64,000 bases of DNA, from contig NZ_NEHW01000016.1 of the NCBI RefSeq assembly GCF_002112505.1, forward strand, positions 55,654 through 119,653, given 5' to 3'. The notes below the pieces were generated by a model. That model ran no database searches. It saw nothing but the letters and a program-made list of their open reading frames with translations, and was not told the origin of the DNA. Within the stretch, counting starts at the first letter, position 1, and every line of letters starts with the position of its first letter. Position numbers and translations under genes: made by a program. The DNA comes from Pseudomonas sp. R28(2017) (GTDB lineage Bacteria; Pseudomonadota; Gammaproteobacteria; Pseudomonadales; Pseudomonadaceae). Shown here piece after piece: positions 15,637 through 22,700 of this stretch.

Positions 15637-17073
15637 TCAGTTGGCAGTGACCTGGGCCAGCATGGCGGCGAGGTAGTGCTCGCCATACGGTGGCAAAAGC
15701 CCCCACTCGCGGCGCGGGTCATGTGCCGGGGCCTGGAACACGCTGCGCAGGTGGCTGAACTGCAGGAACCCCTCGCGGCCGTGATAATGCCCCATGCCCG
15801 AGGCGCCAACACCGCCGAACGGTGCATCGTGCAGGGCGGCATGCATCATCACGTCGTTGAGCGTCACCCCGCCAGACAGTGTGTGGTCGAGCACCCGCTG
15901 TTGCTCCTGCGGGTCTTCACCGAAGTAGTACAGCGCCAGCGGCCGCGGCCGGCTGTTGATCTGGGCAATGACCTCGTCCAGCGCATCATAGGCCAGCACC
16001 ACCAGGGCCGGGCCGAAGATTTCTTCGTGCATGATCTGCGCCTGCTCGGGTGGGTTGACCACGACGCTCAGGGGCCGACGACGTTCCCCCGCAGCGCCCG
16101 GGGCCACCTCGGGCATCGTCTCGACGTGCACGCCAAGCTGCTGCGCATCCTGCACCAACGCCTCGACCCGCGCCAGGTGCCGGGCATTGACCACGGCCAC
16201 CACATCCGGGTTGCCGGCCACGGTCGGGTTGAGCGCGCTGTAGGCGCTGCGCAGCTCGGCAATGAAGCGCTCCAGCGCCGCCCGAGGCACGTAGACCAGG
16301 TCCGGGTTGATGCAGATCTGCCCGCCATTGGTGGCCTTGGCCACGGCAATGCTGTGCGCGGCCTTGGCCAGGTCAGCGCTGGCCGACACGATCACCGGCG
16401 ACTTGCCGCCCAGCTCCAGGGTCACCGGCACCAGGTTCTGCGCAGCATTGGCCATCACCCTGCGCCCCACCGCCGTGCTGCCGGTGAACACCAGGTGGTC
16501 GAACGGCTGGGCGGTAAAGGCATCGGCCAGGTCAGGGCCGCCGGTCACTACCGCCACTTCCAGCGGGTCGAGGTGCGCGGCGCACAGTTCGGCGACCAGT
16601 GCCGCCGTGCGCGGCAGCACCTCGGAGGGTTTGAGGATGGCCCGGTTGCCGGCGGCCAGGGCCGATGCCAGCGGGCTGAACAGCGTGTACAGCGGGGCAT
16701 TCCAGGTGCCGATGATGCCCACCGAGCCCTTGGGCTGGTAACGCACCCAGGCCTTGGCGCCGAGCTGGTCGTAGGGCGCGAAGGGCGCCCTGGGCTCATC
16801 GGCCATCCACTGCTGCAGGTGATCCCTGGCGTGCTTGAGGCTGGCCAGGGCACCGAGCACATCGTTCATCAGGCTGAAACCGGCGGGCCGGCCGCCGAAA
16901 TCCTCGTCGATGGCCTGGGTCAGGCTCTGGTGGTGGCGCACCAGCAGGTCGATCACCTGTTGCAGGCGCTGGCGACGGCGTTCGGCGGTGACGGCGCCCT
17001 CGCCGACGAAGGCGCTTCGCTGGCGCGACAGCAGGCCGCTGAGGGCCTGGACCGATGACGGAACGGGTGGCAT
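15637..17073 (-). CDS. Aldehyde dehydrogenase, candidate steroid C22-aldehyde dehydrogenase
   Basis: Start ATG 17073 (MPPVPSSVQALSGLL) with AGAGGAG 7 nt upstream; the longer frame to 17112 has no ribosome site. The 478-residue protein has the compact architecture of coniferyl-aldehyde dehydrogenases: GTWNAPLYTLFSPLASALAA, general base Glu220 in LELGGKSP and nucleophile Cys254 in GGQICINPD. In cholate degradation by Pseudomonas sp. Chol1 the first side-chain cycle releases a C22 aldehyde that is oxidised by a dedicated dehydrogenase. This gene is a good candidate by family and place. It heads the unit ALDH-amidase on the minus strand and faces the operator pair at 17148-17196. Confidence 0.82.
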   Translation of the reverse strand: MPPVPSSVQALSGLLSRQRSAFVGEGAVTAERRRQRLQQVIDLLVRHHQSLTQAIDEDFGGRPAGFSLMNDVLGALASLKHARDHLQQWMADEPRAPFAPYDQLGAKAWVRYQPKGSVGIIGTWNAPLYTLFSPLASALAAGNRAILKPSEVLPRTAALVAELCAAHLDPLEVAVVTGGPDLADAFTAQPFDHLVFTGSTAVGRRVMANAAQNLVPVTLELGGKSPVIVSASADLAKAAHSIAVAKATNGGQICINPDLVYVPRAALERFIAELRSAYSALNPTVAGNPDVVAVVNARHLARVEALVQDAQQLGVHVETMPEVAPGAAGERRRPLSVVVNPPEQAQIMHEEIFGPALVVLAYDALDEVIAQINSRPRPLALYYFGEDPQEQQRVLDHTLSGGVTLNDVMMHAALHDAPFGGVGASGMGHYHGREGFLQFSHLRSVFQAPAHDPRREWGLLPPYGEHYLAAMLAQVTAN

Positions 17074-17147
17074 GGGTGTCTCCTCTGGCTGTTGACTGCG
17101 CCCGATGCGCATGGCGCCACACTAACCATGTCGCGAGGGCCGGCGCC

Positions 17148-17163
17148 TCGTCCGATCGGACCA
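17148..17163. promoter_or_regulatory. Candidate steroid-cluster operator, copy 2
   Basis: TCGTCCGATCGGACCA, with a perfect 12-bp core palindrome GTCCGATCGGAC (17150-17161). It lies in the divergent promoter between the aldehyde dehydrogenase (start 17073) and the flavin reductase (start 17260). Its centre is 33 bp, about three helical turns, from copy 3. Confidence 0.6.
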
Positions 17164-17180
17164 GAATCGAGCAACTGCGT

Positions 17181-17196
17181 TAGTCCGTTGAGACGA
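17181..17196. promoter_or_regulatory. Candidate steroid-cluster operator, copy 3
   Basis: On the minus strand it reads TCGTCTCAACGGACTA, identical to copy 1 at 14 of 16 positions. Together with copy 2 it forms a phased pair in the ALDH/flavin reductase divergent promoter, which could allow cooperative binding or separate control of the two directions. Confidence 0.6.
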
Positions 17197-17259
17197 TGCC
17201 CGGCAAGGCCTGCAGGCCAATACTGGCCCCACGAAAAGCCACCCCGCATGAGGCCAGCC

Positions 17260-18243
17260 ATGGCAACCCAACAGATCGGTTTCGACCCCCAGGCCTTCCG
17301 CGCCGCACTTGGCACCTTCACCACCGGTGTCACCATCATCACCTCCCAGGGCGAAGACGGTTCGCCCGTGGGCATTACCGCCAACAGCTTCAACTCGGTG
17401 TCGCTGAACCCGCCACTGGTGCTGTGGAGCCTGTCCAAGCAGGCGCGCAGCCTGCCGGTGTTCAGCAGCGGCAAGCACTGGAACGTGCATGTGCTGTCGA
17501 TCGGACAAGAGCAACTGTCCGGCCGCTTCGCCACCCAGGGCGAGGACAAGTTCGCCGAAGTCGAGCTCGACAACGGCATCAGCGATGCCCCACTGCTGCA
17601 GGACTGCACCGCGCGCTTCCAGTGCCGTACCGCCTTCCAGTACGAAGGCGGCGACCATGTGATCTTCGTCGGCGAGGTGCTGGCGTTCGACCACAGCGAC
17701 CGCGCACCGCTGGCCTTCCAGAGCGGCCAGTACGCCCTGGCCACGCGCAAGCCGCGCAGCGAGCTGCGCCTGGCCACCACGCCGCCGCCCCCGGAATGCA
17801 GCTACACCGAAGACCTGCTCGGCTACCTGCTGGGCCGCGGCCACTACCAGGTGCTCAACCAGTTGCGCCAACTACTCAGCAACCAGCAGCTGGATGAACA
17901 GGCGTTCTTCGTGCTGGCGGTGCTGTCGATCCGCGACAACCTGACCCTGGGCGAGCTCAACACCTTCGTCAGCTACACCGGCCACGTGGTCACCCTGGCC
18001 GGCATGCGCTTCCTCGAACGCCAGGGCCTGGTGGCCATCGAGGGTGATGCCGCACAGTTGCGCTTCGTGCTGACCGCCAACGGCCGCGAGCTGTCGTTGC
18101 AGCAAGTGGCGCTGGCCAAGGTGGTGGAGGAAGACCTCATCGGCAAGCTTGGCGAGGCCGATGCCCAGGCGCTGAAAGTGTTGCTCAAGCGCCTGATCGT
18201 GGTCAGCGACCCTGGCCTGCCGGACCTGTGGGCACCGCGATGA
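17260..18243 (+). CDS. Flavin reductase with C-terminal MarR-like domain
   Basis: Start ATG 17260 (MATQQIGFDPQAFRAALG), with AGG six nt upstream; the longer frame is unsupported. The 327-residue protein has a flavin reductase domain (about 1-165: FTTGVTIITS, ITANSFNSVSLNPPLVLWSL, HVLSIGQEQLSGRFA) supplying reduced FMN/FAD. A C-terminal winged-helix domain follows (about 190-310: LTLGELNTFVSYTGHVVTL, FLERQGLVAIEG). The same arrangement occurs in the reductase C1 of Acinetobacter 4-hydroxyphenylacetate hydroxylase, where the MarR-like tail senses substrate and relieves autoinhibition. No partner monooxygenase is in the window. It overlaps the MFS gene by ATGA. Confidence 0.85.
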   Translation: MATQQIGFDPQAFRAALGTFTTGVTIITSQGEDGSPVGITANSFNSVSLNPPLVLWSLSKQARSLPVFSSGKHWNVHVLSIGQEQLSGRFATQGEDKFAEVELDNGISDAPLLQDCTARFQCRTAFQYEGGDHVIFVGEVLAFDHSDRAPLAFQSGQYALATRKPRSELRLATTPPPPECSYTEDLLGYLLGRGHYQVLNQLRQLLSNQQLDEQAFFVLAVLSIRDNLTLGELNTFVSYTGHVVTLAGMRFLERQGLVAIEGDAAQLRFVLTANGRELSLQQVALAKVVEEDLIGKLGEADAQALKVLLKRLIVVSDPGLPDLWAPR

Positions 18244-19580
18244 GCAGCGCCACGCCTACCCTGCCGTCGACCACGGTCGGCTGGCGCAGCCATGGCCTGC
18301 TGCTGTTGCTGGCGGCCGTGTTCGCCGACAACTTCGTCGGCCGGCAGATCCTGGCGGTGATGTTCGAGCCGATCAAGGCCGAGTTCCAGGTCGGTGACAG
18401 CGCGCTGGGCCTGATCTCGGGCCTGGCCTTCGCCGCCGTCTATGCCCTGCTCGGCTTGCCGGCCGGGCGCCTGGTCGACCGCCTGCCGCGGCTGCGCCTG
18501 CTGGCGCTAGCCTGCCTGCTGTGGGCGCTGGCCACCATGAGCTGCGGGCTGGCGGGCAGTTTCGTGGTGCTGGCCCTGGCGCGCATGCTGGTGGCGGTAA
18601 GCGAGGCGCCGACCACCTCGGCATCGCTGTCGCTGATCGCCGACCTTTATCCGCCGCAGCGGCGCTCGTTCGCCATCAGCTGTTTCACCGCTGCACCGAC
18701 CTTCTCGTCGATCATCGGCCTGAGCATCGGCGCCTGGGTGGTCGAGCAGTATGGCTGGCGCACGGCGTTCATCGCTTTGGGGCTGCCGGCGCTGGCCTTT
18801 GCCGCCATCCTTGGGCTGCTGGTGCGCGAGCCGGTGCGTGGGCGCTGGGACCTGAGTGTCCTTCCGGCACCGGCCGCCGCGCCGCGCCTCGGCCTTGGCG
18901 CCGAAGCCCGCGCACTGTGGGCGCAGGCGCCATACCGCTGGCTGATCGTCGCGGGCGGGCTGACCACGCTGGGTTCCTATGCGGTGGCCATGTGGAACAC
19001 CAGCTTCCTGGTGCGCTCCCACGGCCTGTCGCTGCGCGAAGCCGGCATGCTCGCCGGCGTGGTCTGTGGCAGCGCTGCCGGCATTGGCGGGCTGTTCAGC
19101 GGCTGGCTGAGCGACCGCCTGGCCCACCGAGGCGCGCATTGGCAACTGTCACTGCCGGTGCTCGGCCACCTGGCGGCGTTGTCGGCCCTGGGCAGCTACC
19201 TGCTGTGGCCCGGCGAGCGGCTGATGTACCTGGGCGCCCTGCCGGTACCGGTGGCCATGCTGTGGTGCGCGTTGTACAGCTTCTTTGCCGTGTGGTGGGT
19301 GGCGCCGTCCTACAACCTGGTCACGCAACTGGTGGCGCCACAACAGCGCGGTACCGCCATGGCCCTGCAGACCATCGTCAGCACCCTGCTGGGCGTGGGG
19401 GCCGGCCCACTGCTGACGGGCCTGCTCAGCGACCTGCTGCAACCGCTGTTCGGCGTGCAGTCGCTGCGCTACGCGCTGTTGCTGGTGAGCCTGCCGGTAC
19501 TCGGGGCGGTGCTGCTGTTGCTGCGCACCTCGATGCATGTGCAGGCCGGCATGAGCGATCAGCGCACCTTCAGCAGGTGA
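18240..19580 (+). CDS. MFS transporter, probable steroid or bile-acid uptake permease
   Basis: ATG 18240 overlaps the reductase stop (ATGA). The 446-residue, 12-helix major facilitator has MFS features near loop 2-3 (GLPAGRLVDRLPRLRLLAL) and a second-half GLFSGWLSDRLAHRG. FADNFVGRQILAVMFEPIKAEF resembles the spinster-like/ACS subgroup start, in which NxxRxxL is typical. Translational coupling to a steroid-cluster flavin reductase and shared operators suggest import of the steroid substrate or export of an intermediate. The 3' end overlaps the convergent doxX-like gene by 22 nt. Confidence 0.8.
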   Translation: MSSATPTLPSTTVGWRSHGLLLLLAAVFADNFVGRQILAVMFEPIKAEFQVGDSALGLISGLAFAAVYALLGLPAGRLVDRLPRLRLLALACLLWALATMSCGLAGSFVVLALARMLVAVSEAPTTSASLSLIADLYPPQRRSFAISCFTAAPTFSSIIGLSIGAWVVEQYGWRTAFIALGLPALAFAAILGLLVREPVRGRWDLSVLPAPAAAPRLGLGAEARALWAQAPYRWLIVAGGLTTLGSYAVAMWNTSFLVRSHGLSLREAGMLAGVVCGSAAGIGGLFSGWLSDRLAHRGAHWQLSLPVLGHLAALSALGSYLLWPGERLMYLGALPVPVAMLWCALYSFFAVWWVAPSYNLVTQLVAPQQRGTAMALQTIVSTLLGVGAGPLLTGLLSDLLQPLFGVQSLRYALLLVSLPVLGAVLLLLRTSMHVQAGMSDQRTFSR

Positions 19581-20026
19581 TCCAGGGACAGCTTGCCCGC
19601 CCCTCGCGCGATCAACAGCAGGAGCAACCCTGCCCAGGTCAGGTGGGTGGGCCACGCATCGGGGTATACAAACACTTCGATCACCGTGGTCATGCCCAGC
19701 AATGCGAGGGCCGACAGGCGAGTCATCAGGCCCAGCACCAGCAGCAGCGAGAACAGGTGCTCGGAATAAGTGGCCAGATGTGCCGCCAGCCAGGGGGAAA
19801 TCAGCGGCAAGGCGTACTCGGTGCGAAACAGCTCATAGGTGCCCGGCGTGATGGTCAGCAAGCCTTCGACCTTGGTTCGCCCGGAAAGGAAGAACACCGA
19901 GGCAATGCCGAAGCGCGCAACCAGGCACAAGACGCTGTCGCCCAGAAGCTGTTGTAGGGCATCGGCCAGCCGGTTCCAGGCGCGCCGCAGGTTGCTGGCC
20001 GAGGGTGTAGGGTGGACGTGGTCCAT
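19559..20026 (-). CDS. DoxX-family membrane protein of the bufferin operon
   Basis: A 155-residue protein with four predicted membrane segments: VARFGIASVFFLSG, a middle LISPWLAAHLATY, LFSLLLVLGLMTRLSALALL and HLTWAGLLLLLIAR. ATG 20026 is preceded by TTGAGGAAACCGCC. DoxX proteins commonly accompany DUF2063/DUF692/DUF2282 gene sets. The biochemical role is not established, though a role in membrane redox or peptide handling is plausible. It is the last gene of the bufA1-bufB-bufC unit, beginning 10 nt after the bufC stop. Confidence 0.82.
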   Translation of the reverse strand: MDHVHPTPSASNLRRAWNRLADALQQLLGDSVLCLVARFGIASVFFLSGRTKVEGLLTITPGTYELFRTEYALPLISPWLAAHLATYSEHLFSLLLVLGLMTRLSALALLGMTTVIEVFVYPDAWPTHLTWAGLLLLLIARGAGKLSLDHLLKVR

Positions 20027-20036
20027 GGCGGTTTCC

Positions 20037-20792
20037 TCAAGGAAAGCTCAGCGGGCGGAAGACCTGTGCAGCGATCAGGCGGCCGAGCAGGTCGCCGAAG
20101 TCCAGGTCCGGTTGGGTGTGTTGGGCAAACTGTGAGGCCTGCTCCAGGGACTGCCCGGCTGCGCAGGCCTGCAGAAGCGCGCAGCCACCCTGCTCCAGCG
20201 GCTGGTGAATGACGCCCTCGGGACCGCCGACGAACAGCACGCCTTCGCCGGCCCAGGGCTGATCGTCTGCCCACTCCAGCTGCTCGCGGCCGCAGCGCCA
20301 CAGGCGATAGGCCGGGTGCGCCGCGCACCAGTGCCAGCGGGCGTTGTCACGGGGGTACAGAACGCTGCGCGCCAGGTCACCGGCCGTCATGCCGGCCAGC
20401 TCGGCCAGGTCCAGGCAAGGCGCATCGTGTGCACTGAAGGCCTCGTTCCAGCAGACATCCAGCCGCGCAACCTCGGCCAGGTACGGCACACCGTGTCGGG
20501 CCTGCGCCTGCTCGATGAAGTCGGCGAAGGCTGCGCCGTAATGGATCAACCGGGGATCATCGGGCGGCGCATGTCGCGCATAGGCCGCCGCGGCAGCTTC
20601 CATCCACTCGCGCCCGACCAGGGTCAGCACACTGGGAAAGTTGTCACATAACGCCGCCACGCAGCCGGCCATGACCGTGTTGCGGTACACCGCGAACGCC
20701 GGCTGCCCGGTGAGCGCCGCCAGCCCTGGCGCCGGGTGCCCCTGCAGGGCGGCGACGAACGCGTCCTGGAACTGGCTCAAGGTGAGGTTCAT
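20037..20792 (-). CDS. bufC: BufC (DUF2063/HvfC-like), RiPP recognition partner
   Basis: A 251-residue protein with N-terminal DUF2063 features: LSQFQDAFVAALQG, FAVYRNTVMAGCVAALCDNF and the aromatic-rich RLDVCWNEAFSAHD. In bufferin systems this partner binds the precursor peptide and presents it to the MNIO enzyme. Its ATG overlaps the bufB stop by 4 nt, consistent with a stoichiometric BufBC complex. Known function is from the family; here it is inferred from sequence and from the complete A1-B-C set. Confidence 0.85.
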   Translation of the reverse strand: MNLTLSQFQDAFVAALQGHPAPGLAALTGQPAFAVYRNTVMAGCVAALCDNFPSVLTLVGREWMEAAAAAYARHAPPDDPRLIHYGAAFADFIEQAQARHGVPYLAEVARLDVCWNEAFSAHDAPCLDLAELAGMTAGDLARSVLYPRDNARWHWCAAHPAYRLWRCGREQLEWADDQPWAGEGVLFVGGPEGVIHQPLEQGGCALLQACAAGQSLEQASQFAQHTQPDLDFGDLLGRLIAAQVFRPLSFP

Positions 20793-21622
20793 GGCTGCAC
20801 TCCTGGGCTATCAAGGGTCGCCTGGGCCATGGCCCGTTCGTCCAGCAGTTCATTGAACGGCGGGACATTGCCATCGCGCTCGACCAGCGTCGGGCGCGGG
20901 CCGATCCGGGCGATCAGGCGCCGGTATAGCGCCCAGACCGGCTCGGCGACACGCGCATCGTGCGAGTCGATCAACAAGCTGCCTTGCGCGTCGTGGCTGT
21001 ATCCGGCCAGGTGGACTTCGCTGATCGCCTCTGCCGGAAAACGGTCCAGGTAGTCGCTGGCACTGAAACCCAGGTTGTGCGCACTGACGTAGACGTTGTT
21101 GACGTCCAGCAGCAGCCCGCAACCGGTACGCCGGGCCAGTTCGGCGAGGAAATCGATCTCGTCCCAGTCATGCCCGTCCAGCTGCAGGTAATGGCTGGGG
21201 TTCTCGATCGAGATCCGCCGCCCCAGCGCTTCCTGGCTGCGCTGGATATTGCGGCTGATGCGGGCCAGGGCCTCGCTGCTGCGTGGGAACGGCAGCAGGT
21301 CGGGGTGATAGGCACCGCGCCAGGTCGACCAGGCCAGGTGTTCGGACACCAGCTCCGGCCGGGCCTGGTCGACCAGCGTGCGCAAACGCTGCAGGTGCTG
21401 CGGGTCCGGGTCGGCATCGGCCGCCAGCGACAGCGCCACGCCGTGCAGCGACAACGGGTGGCGCTCGGCGATGCGCAACAGCCAGGCAAGGCGCGGGCCG
21501 CCGACCATGTAGTTCTCCGGGTGAACCTCGAACCAGAGCCCTTCGGCGCTGCAACCGAGCGCCTGGTCATAGTGCTCGGCCTTGAGCCCGATCCCGGCGC
21601 CCAGTGCTGCCTTGCCATTCAT
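20789..21622 (-). CDS. bufB: BufB, MNIO (DUF692) multinuclear iron-dependent oxidase
   Basis: A 277-residue TIM-barrel DUF692 protein. It shows conserved metal-ligand contexts: GLWFEVHPENYMVGGPRL, HGVALSLA, SEHLAWS, SIENPSHYLQLDG, LLLDVNNVYVSAHNLGF, EVHLAGYSHDAQGSLLIDSH and EPVWALY. These Glu, Asp, Asn and His residues bind the iron cluster in MbnB-type enzymes. In bufferin biosynthesis MNIOs convert core cysteines to thiooxazoles that bind copper. The ATG at 21622 has GGAGAG upstream. It lies between the precursor bufA1 and bufC. Confidence 0.92.
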   Translation of the reverse strand: MNGKAALGAGIGLKAEHYDQALGCSAEGLWFEVHPENYMVGGPRLAWLLRIAERHPLSLHGVALSLAADADPDPQHLQRLRTLVDQARPELVSEHLAWSTWRGAYHPDLLPFPRSSEALARISRNIQRSQEALGRRISIENPSHYLQLDGHDWDEIDFLAELARRTGCGLLLDVNNVYVSAHNLGFSASDYLDRFPAEAISEVHLAGYSHDAQGSLLIDSHDARVAEPVWALYRRLIARIGPRPTLVERDGNVPPFNELLDERAMAQATLDSPGVQP

Positions 21623-21638
21623 GGTCGGCCTCTCCTGC

Positions 21639-21926
21639 TCAGGACTGGATCGGCGTCAGCGAACCCATGCCGTTTGGGGTCTTGATCGAGGTGCAGGTGC
21701 CAGCCGGGACGTTCTTCCAGTGCATGCCGTCGTAATCCTTTTTCGCAGAACCGGCGCAGGTGGTACCGGCGCCGGCCTTGCAGTCGTTCTTGCCGGCCAT
21801 GGCCACGCCGTAGCATTTTTCCATGGCGGCGCCGCTGCCGGCCGGCTGGGTGGGGGTGGCTGCCAGGGCGGCGCTTGCCAGCGAAGCGAGGGCCAGGGCA
21901 GCGGTGGCGAGGGCTAAGGTTTTCAT
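21639..21926 (-). CDS. bufA1: BufA1-type bufferin precursor (DUF2282)
   Basis: A 95-residue secreted peptide. The signal sequence (residues 1-22: Lys2 then Ala/Leu-rich, AxA-type end) is followed by a core with four cysteines, Cys38, Cys49, Cys57 and Cys78, in EKCYGVAMAGKNDCKAG and TTCAGSAKKDYDG contexts that define the family. Known bufferins are copper-binding ribosomal peptides whose central cysteines are modified to 5-thiooxazoles by BufB/BufC. GGAGACATCAGC precedes ATG 21926. A TGTAACC-N16-CGAACT element upstream (21981-22009) probably places it under the divergent ECF sigma factor, linking expression to metal stress. Confidence 0.92.
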   Translation of the reverse strand: MKTLALATAALALASLASAALAATPTQPAGSGAAMEKCYGVAMAGKNDCKAGAGTTCAGSAKKDYDGMHWKNVPAGTCTSIKTPNGMGSLTPIQS

Positions 21927-21980
21927 GCTGATGTCTCCAGAGTGGGTGGCCGTGGCACTTTTACCGGCGGCTCATGGAGT

Positions 21981-22009
21981 AGTTCGTGGCGTGCGCGGAT
22001 CCGGTTACA
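21981..22009 (-). promoter_or_regulatory. Candidate ECF-sigma promoter of the bufferin operon
   Basis: On the minus strand, TGTAACC (-35, 22009-22003), a spacer of exactly 16 nt, then CGAACT (-10, 21986-21981). The predicted transcript would start about 45-50 nt before the bufA1 ATG. The same bipartite element with the same spacing is on the plus strand at 22105-22133. It matches what I recall of the Caulobacter SigF consensus (GTAACC-N16-CGAA), whose sigma/anti-sigma pair resembles the one here. Confidence 0.75.
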
Positions 22010-22104
22010 GCCCTGGAAAAATTTTTCGCTCAACCGGCTGCGGCGACCTAAGGTTTCAATCCAGGGGGTCGCCAATGGCTGACTCACAGAAAATGCACCC
22101 GCGG

Positions 22105-22133
22105 TGTAACCCAGGCGGCCCATGCAACGAACT
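22105..22133 (+). promoter_or_regulatory. Second copy of the candidate ECF-sigma promoter, overlapping the sigma gene start
   Basis: TGTAACC (22105-22111), 16-nt spacer, CGAACT (22128-22133). The -10 hexamer lies inside the first codons of the frame starting at ATG 22122. Either the sigma gene starts further downstream, or this promoter yields a transcript whose first complete gene is the anti-sigma factor. Confidence 0.65.
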
Positions 22134-22700
22134 AATTCACAGGCACTGCTCGATGCACGCGAAGCCCAGCTGCAAGCCTTGCTGCTGGCCGGGCTGGCGG
22201 GCGATGCGCAGGCCTACCGGGCATTTCTCGCGGCCCTGGCGCTGCATGTGCGGGCGTTTCTGCGCCGGCGCCTGGCCCAGCGCCCGGCCGAGATCGAGGA
22301 TCTGCTGCAGGAGGTGCTGCTGGCGGTGCACAACGCGCGGCATACTTATCAGGCGCAACAGCCGCTGACTGCCTGGGTGCAGGCGATCGCCCGCTACAAG
22401 CTGGTCGACTACCTGCGCAGCCGGGCACGCGTCGATGCGCACAACGCGCCGCTGGATGACGACAGCGAACTGTTCGCCAGCAGCGATGCCGAGCCGGCCG
22501 AAGCCAGCCGGGACCTGGCCAGGCTGCTGGAACAGTTGCCAGCGCGCCAGCGGCTGCCGATCGTCCACGTCAAGCTGCAGGGGCTGTCGGTGGAAGAAAC
22601 CGCGCAACTGACCGGGCTTTCCAGCTCTGCGGTCAAGGTGGGCATACATCGCGGCCTGAAGGCACTGGCCAGGCTGATTGGAGGTAAGCATGAAGACTGA
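22122..22700 (+). CDS. ECF RNA polymerase sigma factor controlling the bufferin locus
   Basis: A protein of up to 192 residues with region 2 (IEDLLQEVLLAVHNARHTYQ, PLTAWVQAIARYKLVDYLRS) and region 4 (LPARQRLPIVHVKLQGLSVE then SSSAVKVGIHRGLKALARL). ATG 22122 has AGGCGG upstream, but the candidate promoter at 22105-22133 overlaps it. A later start (for example TTG 22179, before LAGLAGDAQAYRAFLAAL) would still retain region 2. The gene overlaps the downstream NrsF-type anti-sigma start by 11 nt. By analogy with Caulobacter SigF/NrsF, which controls DUF2282-DUF692-DUF2063 genes upon heavy-metal stress, it should switch on bufA1-bufB-bufC. The start is uncertain. Confidence 0.85.
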   Translation: MQRTNSQALLDAREAQLQALLLAGLAGDAQAYRAFLAALALHVRAFLRRRLAQRPAEIEDLLQEVLLAVHNARHTYQAQQPLTAWVQAIARYKLVDYLRSRARVDAHNAPLDDDSELFASSDAEPAEASRDLARLLEQLPARQRLPIVHVKLQGLSVEETAQLTGLSSSAVKVGIHRGLKALARLIGGKHED

